From positions 1 through 5,906 of the forward strand of contig WTGE01000417.1 of assembly GCA_011525445.1 (NCBI GenBank): 5,906 bases of DNA, read 5' to 3'. Positions within the stretch are counted from its first letter, which is position 1, and the number at the start of each line of letters is the position of its first letter. The translations under genes and the position numbers were made by a program. This stretch comes from Synechococcus sp. CO36386bin_37 (lineage in GTDB: Bacteria; Cyanobacteriota; Cyanobacteriia; PCC-6307; Cyanobiaceae). The notes under the pieces were generated by a model, which was not told the origin of the DNA, searched no databases, and saw nothing but the letters and a program-made list of their open reading frames with translations. Shown piece by piece: positions 1 through 5,542 of this stretch.

Positions 1-332
1 ACGTTTGCCATCCGTGTAAACGCGCATTGCCCTCAGCGCAAAAACCATCGAAATTGGTAATGGCGTGCTCCATAGCTGAACTGACAAAGATCATGCTTCC
101 GGCTTGAGGCAACCAACCACTGTGCCACCACCAAGACAATCCTTAGAGCCCCCTTCTTTGTCATACAAGATCCAAACTGGAAGCTCAGACAGGCCTAAAA
201 ACTCAGTTGTTCTCCAAATAACAAAAGGGCGTTAACCACCTGATCTCGTGCTAACGAAGCGAAATTGAGATCAAACTAAGGGCAATAGAACCACATTGAT
301 TGGATCGAATCGGAGTTGGCATGAACCACCGC
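1..332. other. Intergenic region downstream of trmD, no convincing gene
   Basis: This stretch follows the trmD stop codon and reaches the left edge. I see no tRNA-like fold, and no hairpin with a T-run that would end trmD transcription. The plus frames carry stops at 16-18 and 58-60, and a third frame is open only to a TGA at 105-107. One minus-strand frame is open from an ATG at 92-94 through the left edge (about 31 codons, beginning MIFVSSAMEH), but it has no clear ribosome binding site and matches no family I recognise, so I do not call it a gene. The region does hold a TGATCTC/GAGATCA dyad at 241-273, listed separately. Confidence 0.6.
241..273. repeat. Inverted repeat TGATCTC-N19-GAGATCA (dyad A)
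   Basis: The left arm TGATCTC (241-247) and right arm GAGATCA (267-273) are perfect inverted copies separated by 19 nt. The spacer holds a smaller inverted pair, GCT-N5-AGC, at 250-260, so a nested RNA hairpin is possible. The right side (263-274, AATTGAGATCAA) is identical over 12 nt to 2813-2824 in the other dyad. There is no adjacent T-run on either strand, so it is not a typical intrinsic terminator. It could be a regulator's operator, an RNA structure in the trmD 3' untranslated region, or chance. The role is not known. Confidence 0.5.
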
Positions 333-1049
333 TTACGGTTGGTCGGTTGCATTTTGAATCCCCAGCCAACGGTTCCATAAATCCGGCCGTCGTTCCTGCG
401 TCCTTTGCTCGCGCTGCTGTTGACGCCAGACAGCAACGGCTCCGTGATCACCGCTCCGCAAAATCTCAGGGACCACCATCCCCCGAAAATCAGCAGGACG
501 CGTGTAATGAGAATGCTCAAGCAGAAGATCGCTATGGCTTTCCTCCACTAAGGATTCAGCATCACCCACGGTGCCGGGCAAAAGACGGACAACTCCATTG
601 ATGATCGTCATCGCTGGTAGTTCACCGCCGGTCAGCACAAAGTCACCGATGGAGACTTCTTCATCAGCAAGAGAACGAATGCGCTCATCAAAACCTTCAT
701 AGTGACCACAGAGAAACACCAATTGGTCGAAATCATTCGCCCAGCGCCGTAGATCAACCTGGCGCAGAGGTTGTCCCTGCGGTGACATCAGCAACACACG
801 ACAGCGTGAGACAACAGGAACCGACTCAAAAGCCGCAAACACCGGTTCGGGCTTGAGCACCATGCCTGCCCCCCCGCCATAGGGAACATCATCCACCTTG
901 CGATAACGATCAATGGTGTAATCGCGAGGGTTATGCAGATGTAGTTCAGCAATACCTGCCCCGAATGCCCTCCCAACCACACCAACCTCGAGCAATGGAG
1001 CGAAGGCCTGCGGGGCCAAGCTGATCACATCAAGGCGATAGGGAGCCAT
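333..1049 (-). CDS. trmD: tRNA (guanine-N1-)-methyltransferase TrmD
   Basis: TrmD transfers a methyl group from S-adenosylmethionine to N1 of G37, next to the anticodon, in tRNAs with G36; this prevents +1 frameshifting. The 238-residue protein is a normal family length and is cytoplasmic. The SPOUT (knotted) methyltransferase signatures are all present: PRDYTIDRYRKVDDVPYGGGAGM at about 41-63 (split here only for reading), MSPQGQPL at 88-95, CGHYEGFDER at 114-123, SIGDFVLTGGELPAM at 133-147, and HYTRPADFRGMVVPEILRSG at 181-200. R155 aligns with the E. coli catalytic Arg154. E170 aligns with catalytic Asp169, an apparent Asp-to-Glu change. The ATG start matches the usual N-terminus just before the first beta strand. 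The gene begins 6 nt after the bilin lyase stop, so it is probably the last gene of an era-lyase-trmD operon and may be translationally coupled. Confidence 0.97.
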   Translation of the reverse strand: MAPYRLDVISLAPQAFAPLLEVGVVGRAFGAGIAELHLHNPRDYTIDRYRKVDDVPYGGGAGMVLKPEPVFAAFESVPVVSRCRVLLMSPQGQPLRQVDLRRWANDFDQLVFLCGHYEGFDERIRSLADEEVSIGDFVLTGGELPAMTIINGVVRLLPGTVGDAESLVEESHSDLLLEHSHYTRPADFRGMVVPEILRSGDHGAVAVWRQQQREQRTQERRPDLWNRWLGIQNATDQP

Positions 1050-1055
1050 AAGATC

Positions 1056-1523
1056 TCAACCTTTTGGACCACTCACGCGCCGAATCTCCGAGCAAAAACT
1101 TCCCTGTCTGAGCTGTCCGTGTTCACCCACAAACGTAGTGCTGCGCAAACGCAGATTGGGCTTGATGAACCAAATCCGTTCAAGCACCTCCTCACCATGA
1201 CCGGAATTCAATTGAAGTTCAAGGCTTGCATCCTGAAGCAACTGCCAACAACCGCGCTGCTCATTGCCTCCCGAGAGAATGGATAGACATCCATCACTTT
1301 GAAATAACAGCGTGGTCTGGTCACCCTCAGCAGGGTTGACATCCAGACGAGACTCGGCATCGGCAACCGAAGCCACGACTTCAATCTCTCCACGTTCGCT
1401 GGCATGCCAATCCTCCTCCGAAGCCTGCATATCAAAACGACTCCGCAGGCTCATCCAGCGGCCTGCACAGAGATTTAGAAAACCGTCGAGATCAGACGGA
1501 GGGAACGGAGTTTGATCGCTCAT
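1056..1523 (-). CDS. Phycobiliprotein bilin lyase, CpcS/CpeS family
   Basis: Members of this family are soluble lipocalin-like beta-barrel proteins that attach phycocyanobilin or phycoerythrobilin to a cysteine of phycobiliproteins. With the start chosen here it has 155 residues, somewhat shorter than typical lyases. Family marks are FLNLCAGRWMSLRSRF (15-30), LERIWFIKPNLRLRS (114-128) and GSFCSEIRR (141-149). E115, R125 and R127 sit where I recall the bilin-contacting Glu/Arg residues of the Guillardia CpeS structure. The central part has little of the Trp-rich stretch usual in CpcS-I/CpeS proteins; W93 is the only Trp between W39 and W118. A GTG at 1556 is also in frame, but a GAGG lies 9 nt before the ATG at 1523, which I prefer. 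It lies between era and trmD. Family membership is clear; the clade (CpcS, CpcU, CpeS or other) and the substrate are not. Confidence 0.88.
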   Translation of the reverse strand: MSDQTPFPPSDLDGFLNLCAGRWMSLRSRFDMQASEEDWHASERGEIEVVASVADAESRLDVNPAEGDQTTLLFQSDGCLSILSGGNEQRGCWQLLQDASLELQLNSGHGEEVLERIWFIKPNLRLRSTTFVGEHGQLRQGSFCSEIRRVSGPKG

Positions 1524-1532
1524 GCTTGGCAT

Positions 1533-1536
1533 CCTC
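1533..1536 (-). promoter_or_regulatory. Ribosome binding site deciding the bilin lyase start
   Basis: The minus strand reads GAGG here, with 9 nt before the ATG at 1523. The other in-frame candidates are an ATG at 1532, directly abutting this motif, and a GTG at 1556. Neither has usable spacing to it, so the motif favours the 155-residue product. Confidence 0.55.
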
Positions 1537-1568
1537 GCAGGCGCAGGATCCAGCACTTGATTCTTGTT

Positions 1569-2525
1569 TCAATCATCCCCGTCGTAACCCAATTCTGCGA
1601 GTCGGGCTGGCTTTCTTCTCCAATCCGGCACCACTTTCACAAACAACTCGAGATACACCGGGCCATCAATCAAGGTCTGCATCTGCAAACGGGCTCCCTG
1701 ACCAATCGTTTTCAACATGGAACCGCCTTTGCCAATCAGGATGCCCTTCTGACTTTTGCGCTCAACAAACACCGTCGCTAACACTGCGGTCCGCCCATGG
1801 CCCTTGCCCTTTGCGGGCATTTCTTCGAGACGGTCAATACTCACAGCAACGCTATGGGGCACCTCCTCACGGGTATTGAGCAACACCTGTTCACGAATCA
1901 ATTCACCCATCAGGAATCGTTCAGGTTGGTCGCTCACCATGTCTGATGGATACAGCTGAGGCCCTTCAGGAAGAAGAGAGCTCAATGCTTTGATCAACTC
2001 CTGGCAACCATCACCTTTCAGTGCACTGCAGCGATGGACAGGCCAGTCAGTATCAACAAGAAGTTCCTTGTAGGCCGCATCGGCCGCATCTTTCTGCTCC
2101 AGCGGAACCAAATCCCACTTGTTGAGCAGCACTTGCACGGGCATGGATTGCTGACGCAGCAAGTGCACAATGAACGCATCACCCCGACCAGGCGGCTCAC
2201 ATCCCTCAAGCAACAACAGCACCTGATCCACTTCTCCGATAGCGGATCGAGCACTGCGGACAAGTCGTTCACCCAACAAGTGATGGGGCTTATGGATTCC
2301 TGGAGTGTCAACAAGAATCAACTGAGCTTCGTCGGTCGTGAGGATTGCACGCAACCGATTACGGGTGGTTTGGGCAACAGGAGAAGTGATGGCAATTTTG
2401 TCACCAATAAGTTGATTGACCAACGTGGACTTGCCCACATTGGGCCGACCAATCAACGCCACAAATCCTGAGCGAAACCCCGACGATGTTGAGGTTGTGG
2501 AGGAACGATCGAAAAACTCTTCCAT
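1569..2525 (-). CDS. era: Ribosome-assembly GTPase Era
   Basis: Era is an essential GTPase that binds the 3' end of 16S rRNA and helps mature the 30S subunit; it acts in the cytoplasm or at the inner face of the membrane. From the ATG at 2525 the protein has 318 residues, slightly longer than the roughly 300 usual for the family. G1 is GRPNVGKST (26-34), G2 lies in TSPVAQTTR (47-55), G3 is DTPG (73-76), G4 is NKWD (135-138), and G5 is in CSALKGDG (166-173). The C-terminal KH domain has GILIGKGGSMLKTIG at 261-275. A Ser/Thr-rich leader (about residues 8-16) precedes the GTPase domain. An upstream in-frame TTG at 2576 would add 17 residues, but it has no ribosome binding site, and the ATG is preferred although its own Shine-Dalgarno is also weak. 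It is the first recognised gene of the era-lyase-trmD operon; 45 nt separate it from the lyase start. Confidence 0.97.
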   Translation of the reverse strand: MEEFFDRSSTTSTSSGFRSGFVALIGRPNVGKSTLVNQLIGDKIAITSPVAQTTRNRLRAILTTDEAQLILVDTPGIHKPHHLLGERLVRSARSAIGEVDQVLLLLEGCEPPGRGDAFIVHLLRQQSMPVQVLLNKWDLVPLEQKDAADAAYKELLVDTDWPVHRCSALKGDGCQELIKALSSLLPEGPQLYPSDMVSDQPERFLMGELIREQVLLNTREEVPHSVAVSIDRLEEMPAKGKGHGRTAVLATVFVERKSQKGILIGKGGSMLKTIGQGARLQMQTLIDGPVYLELFVKVVPDWRRKPARLAELGYDGDD

Positions 2526-2529
2526 GACT

Positions 2530-2646
2530 TCAGTCTGTGTGATCGCCAACGGTGTCCTGGGCCTGTGTTTCTGCAATGTGCATTGGCTCGCTGATGACAG
2601 GCGAGAGATCGACTTCCATGCACTGCTTGATTTTCAAAGGAGCCAT
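2530..2646 (-). CDS. Possible small ORF upstream of era (38 residues), uncertain
   Basis: An open frame starts at an ATG at 2646 and ends in TGA 4 nt before the era ATG, giving 38 residues (starts MAPLKIKQCMEVDLSPVISE, ends TQAQDTVGDHTD). The frame stays open upstream to a TGA at about 2687. It is soluble and acidic, with no transmembrane segment or motif I recognise. No clear Shine-Dalgarno precedes the ATG at 2646 or the internal ATG at 2619. Its stop sits close enough to era for translational coupling, which could compensate for the weak era binding site. It may equally be chance open frame in the era leader. Confidence 0.22.
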   Translation of the reverse strand: MAPLKIKQCMEVDLSPVISEPMHIAETQAQDTVGDHTD

Positions 2647-2790
2647 CCCATGAGTGGCGGTGTCGTCAAAGAGTGAATGTGCCGTTCACCCTCTTGAAGC
2701 AGACCATGGCTGCGACCTCAAGGCTTCAAGCAAGGTCGTACCATCACACCCCCACAAGACCGTTCGCGTCATCATCTGGTCAGAGCCACT

Positions 2791-2824
2791 TTGATCTCAA
2801 TGGTCACCAACCAATTGAGATCAA
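2791..2824. repeat. Perfect 11-bp inverted repeat upstream of plus-strand gene (dyad B)
   Basis: TTGATCTCAAT (2791-2801) and ATTGAGATCAA (2814-2824) are perfect inverted copies around a 12-nt spacer. The inner GG/CC at 2802-2803 and 2811-2812 could extend the stem if A2813 bulges. It ends 55 nt before the ATG at 2880, and no T-run follows on either strand, so it is more likely an operator or leader structure than a terminator. Its core TGATCTC-N18-GAGATCA matches dyad A at 241-273. No regulator is identified. Confidence 0.6.
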
Positions 2825-2879
2825 GACGTCCATCCAAGTCTTGTTTGCCTAATCTGCCAGGAGCCCTTCAAACCTCGCC

Positions 2880-3458
2880 ATGACAGATCAGGCCCCCTCT
2901 GTTCCGTCATACAGCGATCCTGAGATCAAGATTCAGGATGAACCGGTGAAGGCCCCCAACTTTCAACAAGCGATGGAGATCTCCGCCCGATGGATCAAGC
3001 AATGGGATCAGGATGAAATCAGTGATGAAGTAATCGCCGATCGCGTCGCGGAACTGATTGAAAGCCGCGATGGCGCGAGGGGATTTTTCGTGATCAGCCT
3101 GGCCGGTGACAGCGCTCTCATGGATCGTTTGCCTGAACCACTTGTCGTTCAACTTCGATCCTGTGGTGCCGCCATTGTGGATCTCACCGTTCGTAACCTT
3201 GCCATGAGTGCCGCGATGATGGTGCATCACCGCGTGCAATTGGATGAGGTGCAAGCTGCCGGTTCCGAGCGAGTGAACCTGCGTTGCACCGAACTTCTGC
3301 GACAACTCGAGCCCAATGCTGTGAAAGCACGTCTTGAAAGGTTGCTCGCTGCTGCGAGCAACAACCAGGGAGAGGATGTGGCCTTTTTGGATCGCTGGGG
3401 ATACAACTCGGTGCAGAAAGCTGCCATCCAAACGGCCATTGAAGCAGTCGCGGAATGA
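2880..3458 (+). CDS. Conserved-looking hypothetical protein, 192 residues
   Basis: I cannot assign this protein to a named family. It has no signal peptide or transmembrane segment and should be soluble and cytoplasmic. An acidic, Pro-containing N-terminus (1-28) leads to a helical stretch with EISARWIKQWDQDEISDEVI (33-52) and then a hydrophobic core with GFFVISLAGDSALMDRLPEP (68-87) and a Met/Ala-rich helix at 105-118. The C-terminus has FLDRWGYNSVQKAAIQTAIE (169-188), which looks like a conserved helical motif and reminds me of uncharacterised cyanobacterial proteins. An upstream in-frame TAA at 2850-2852 rules out an earlier start. The AGGAG at 2859-2863 is 16 nt from the ATG, an unusually long spacing. 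A long antisense frame overlaps it but reads as a His-rich shadow. It is transcribed away from era and converges on the Bax inhibitor-1 gene. Confidence 0.75.
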   Translation: MTDQAPSVPSYSDPEIKIQDEPVKAPNFQQAMEISARWIKQWDQDEISDEVIADRVAELIESRDGARGFFVISLAGDSALMDRLPEPLVVQLRSCGAAIVDLTVRNLAMSAAMMVHHRVQLDEVQAAGSERVNLRCTELLRQLEPNAVKARLERLLAAASNNQGEDVAFLDRWGYNSVQKAAIQTAIEAVAE

Positions 3459-3530
3459 AACCAAAGACAACTCCCATCAATGAATCAGGACGTCGAATCC
3501 TGAAAATTGCATAACCGATCCAAACAGGTA

Positions 3531-3562
3531 AGAAAAAGAAAATCCCGGCTTGAACCGGGATT
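3531..3562 (-). terminator. Intrinsic terminator of the Bax inhibitor-1 family gene
   Basis: AATCCCGG (3541-3548) and CCGGGATT (3555-3562) form a perfect 8-bp stem with a 6-nt loop. Read on the minus strand, the stem is followed directly by TTCTTTTTCT (3540-3531), a classic rho-independent layout, about 45 nt after the stop of the membrane protein gene. On the plus strand the stem is followed by CATGCATTCG, so it should not terminate the converging gene efficiently. Confidence 0.85.
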
Positions 3563-3606
3563 CATGCATTCGTCAGATCAGAACAACTGCAACCGAGGAG
3601 CAAATC

Positions 3607-4347
3607 TCAATCGCGACGTCCTCCACCTTGAAGGGCAATGATCAAACGCAAAATGAAAATAAAGAGGTTGATATAGGTGAGATACATACCCAAAGCACCA
3701 GCTAGATATTGATCATCTCGATAGGTGCGAGGCATCGTGTAGAAATCCACGAAGGCCATTCCGATGAACAACACTGTGCCAAAACCTGCGATCGCAAGGT
3801 TGGTTGCAGCAAAGATTCCAGGAATAAAGAATCCGGCTATAAAAATACCCACCATGGCGATGATGAGCCCTATCAATCCGAATCCAACAACCGCTGAGAG
3901 CGCTTGACCAACACTGTCGCTCATACGGCGACCCACAATCGAGGCGATTGCAAAAGTGAGGCCCGTAGCCAACGCAGCAATACCAATGGAAGCCACACCA
4001 GCCACAGCAACGGCTTGGACCACCAGTCCTGTAAGGGTGAAGCCAGTGAGCAAACTGAAGGTGGCCATCAACGGAAGAGCCGTTCCGTTATTGCCTTTTT
4101 GGGCAGCATTCTGAGCAACAAAAAACAGAATGAACCAAGGAATGATTGCCACCATCGACAGACCATTGAAGGCTGGTCCCATGGCGACCATGGTGGACAT
4201 GCCACCAAGAACTCCTGCGGCAGTAAGCACCATCCCGCCACCGACATAAGGCAGGGCTTTGTTGACAACATTGGGGCCAACAAGAGCGCTTGATTGCGCT
4301 TCGCGAATGGCCTCTTGAAAATTACTGCTGGCTGGCATGCCGAACAT
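3607..4347 (-). CDS. Bax inhibitor-1 / YccA family membrane protein
   Basis: This is a polytopic inner-membrane protein of the BI-1 (TMBIM) family. Bacterial members include YccA, which interacts with FtsH, and YetJ, a pH-dependent calcium leak channel. The 246-residue length is normal. Seven hydrophobic helices are visible at about 34-56, 62-82, 90-113, 116-139, 147-176, 181-204 and 216-239. The family pattern near helices 6-7 is IGMAFVDFYTMPRTYRDD (195-212) and LGMYLTYINLFIFILRLI (219-236). D201 matches the first Asp of the di-aspartyl sensor, while T224 stands where the second Asp is expected. The ATG at 4347 has a weak AGAG 6 nt upstream; an in-frame ATG at 4338 would give MPASSNFQEA and is an equal alternative. 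It lies 164 nt downstream of phoH, so it probably has its own promoter, though I cannot point to one. The true substrate or partner is unknown. Confidence 0.94.
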   Translation of the reverse strand: MFGMPASSNFQEAIREAQSSALVGPNVVNKALPYVGGGMVLTAAGVLGGMSTMVAMGPAFNGLSMVAIIPWFILFFVAQNAAQKGNNGTALPLMATFSLLTGFTLTGLVVQAVAVAGVASIGIAALATGLTFAIASIVGRRMSDSVGQALSAVVGFGLIGLIIAMVGIFIAGFFIPGIFAATNLAIAGFGTVLFIGMAFVDFYTMPRTYRDDQYLAGALGMYLTYINLFIFILRLIIALQGGGRRD

Positions 4348-4511
4348 CCGAGACTCTGTTCATTTTGCCAGCGCCGACAAGAAATGGAGGAGGGGCAAAG
4401 TGTGGATCCCCCTATCCAGACACCTCAACTCATAGCGCCCTAAGACTCACTGCAATCGTGCTTGCAACACGCTCATCGGACCCAGATGATTGATCGAAAG
4501 CGACCGCATCA

Positions 4512-5534
4512 TCAAGACTCAGCAGCCTTGGGGCCTCTGGCCCCAGCTCGTGATGATGATTTCGCTTGTGCATCAAAACTGGCATAAGCCTGTACCACCC
4601 GTTGTACCAAGGGATGGCGCACAACATCAGCCGCCGTGAGATGGCAGACAGCAACACCATCCACTCCATCCATCACTTTTGCAGCTTCCACAAGCCCACT
4701 CAACTGCCCATGAGGCAGATCCTGCTGGGTGACATCGCCTGTGACGACCATGCGTGATCGCTCTCCCAAACGCGTGAGCACCATTCGCATCTGGGCTGGA
4801 GTGGTGTTCTGAGCTTCATCCAAAATCACAAACGCATTGGCAAGAGTGCGACCACGCATATAGGCCAGTGGAGCCACTTCAATCACACCTTTCTCGAGAA
4901 GTGTTGAGGTTTTCTCGGGGCCAAGCAGGGCATGAAGCGAGTCGTAAAGAGGCCTGAGATAGGGGTCGATTTTTTGCTGAAGATCGCCAGGCAGGAAACC
5001 GAGCCGCTCACCCGCTTCAACCGCTGGTCGCGTGAGGATCAAACGCTCCACCTTGCGCTCTGTAAGCATGCGTACGGCAAGTACGGCAGCCAGAAATGTT
5101 TTTCCCGTCCCAGCAGGACCTAAAGCAAATGTGAGGTCATGACCCTCCATTGCGTCAACGTAATTCTTTTGACGCAACGTACGTGGACGTAGAAGGTTTC
5201 CTTTTTGGCCGCGAGCAATCACCTGATCACCCATGGCGAAATGATCTTCGCTCTGACCCGTGTTGAGTGCTCCAAGTGCCGATTGGAGATCGAGCTGAGC
5301 GACAGCCTGACCAGCCTGCCAGATTGGACGCACCAACTCCACGACTGCTGCGGCACGCTCAATCTGTACAAGATGCCCAGAGATTTCAAGCTGCAGTCCC
5401 CTCATCACCAGGGAGGCACCGGTGAGTGCCTCGAGCTGATGCAAGGTCTGTTCCGCCGAACCCGCTAAAGCAAGGGCCGCTTCAGAGTGGGGTAGGTCAA
5501 GGACGAAGCGACCTGTAGCGGCAGCTTCGGGCAT
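4512..5534 (-). CDS. phoH: PhoH-like (YbeZ-type) P-loop ATPase
   Basis: PhoH-type proteins are cytoplasmic ATPases; E. coli YbeZ works with the rRNA endonuclease YbeY, and the family is linked to RNA and ribosome metabolism. The 340-residue protein has an N-terminal KH-like region (about 8-75) followed by the PhoH ATPase domain (about 112-320). Walker A is GPAGTGKT (139-146). The family block RPAVEAGERLGFLPGDLQQK is at 169-188, EVAPLAYMRGRT at 219-230, Walker B with VILDEAQNTT at 236-245, and the sensor-like VVTGDVTQQDLP at 263-274. A short Ser/Arg/Ala-rich tail follows. Its ATG is 8 nt after the rpsP stop without a strong ribosome binding site, which suggests co-transcription and translational coupling with S16. 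Phosphate regulation cannot be inferred: the name is historical and no Pho box was seen here. ybeY is not in the window. Confidence 0.95.
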   Translation of the reverse strand: MPEAAATGRFVLDLPHSEAALALAGSAEQTLHQLEALTGASLVMRGLQLEISGHLVQIERAAAVVELVRPIWQAGQAVAQLDLQSALGALNTGQSEDHFAMGDQVIARGQKGNLLRPRTLRQKNYVDAMEGHDLTFALGPAGTGKTFLAAVLAVRMLTERKVERLILTRPAVEAGERLGFLPGDLQQKIDPYLRPLYDSLHALLGPEKTSTLLEKGVIEVAPLAYMRGRTLANAFVILDEAQNTTPAQMRMVLTRLGERSRMVVTGDVTQQDLPHGQLSGLVEAAKVMDGVDGVAVCHLTAADVVRHPLVQRVVQAYASFDAQAKSSSRAGARGPKAAES

Positions 5535-5542
5535 CGTTGCAA

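Larger units (their letters stand above)
2526..2879. other. Divergent intergenic region between era and the plus-strand gene
   Basis: This 354-nt gap must hold the promoters of both divergent transcripts, but I cannot pick a convincing -35/-10 pair for either. It contains a small minus-strand reading frame (2530-2646, listed separately), an 8-bp inverted repeat CTTGAAGC/GCTTCAAG (2693-2700 and 2723-2730, 22-nt spacer) with no T-run, and the dyad at 2791-2824. A TAATCT at 2850-2855 resembles a -10 element for the plus-strand gene but has no matching -35 at 16-18 nt. No tRNA or known small RNA was recognised. Confidence 0.6.

Noticed and set aside
2..94. Minus-strand open frame running off the left edge (MIFVSSAMEH...)
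   Set aside because: It has about 31 codons, no Shine-Dalgarno, no family recognised, and no match to the N-terminus of IspF, which I considered as a possible trmD neighbour. Sequence left of the window would decide it.
1526..1879. Plus-strand frame of 117 codons opposite the end of era
   Set aside because: It overlaps the KH domain of a certain gene, and its translation has no recognisable domain.
2693..2730. CTTGAAGC/GCTTCAAG inverted repeat as a terminator or small RNA
   Set aside because: The arms are perfect but the 22-nt loop is long and no T-run follows on either strand. It is noted in the intergenic entry only.
2907..3470. Long minus-strand frame (187 codons) antisense to the hypothetical gene
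   Set aside because: Its translation is His- and Gly-rich with no coherent hydrophobic pattern, whereas the plus frame gives a well-formed protein. It is most likely a mirror of codon bias.
3788..3795. HIP1 octamer GCGATCGC
   Set aside because: Only a single copy was found, inside the BI-1 coding sequence; one site is not evidence of HIP1 enrichment or function.
3904..4293. Plus-strand frame of 129 codons opposite the BI-1 gene
   Set aside because: The translation is dominated by His, Asn, Ser and Gly, as expected from the complement of a membrane protein gene, and shows no family motif.
4391..4413. AGGGG/CCCCT inverted repeat as a phoH terminator
   Set aside because: The stem is only 5 bp with a 13-nt loop, and no T-run follows on the minus strand (CCTCCATTTCTTG).
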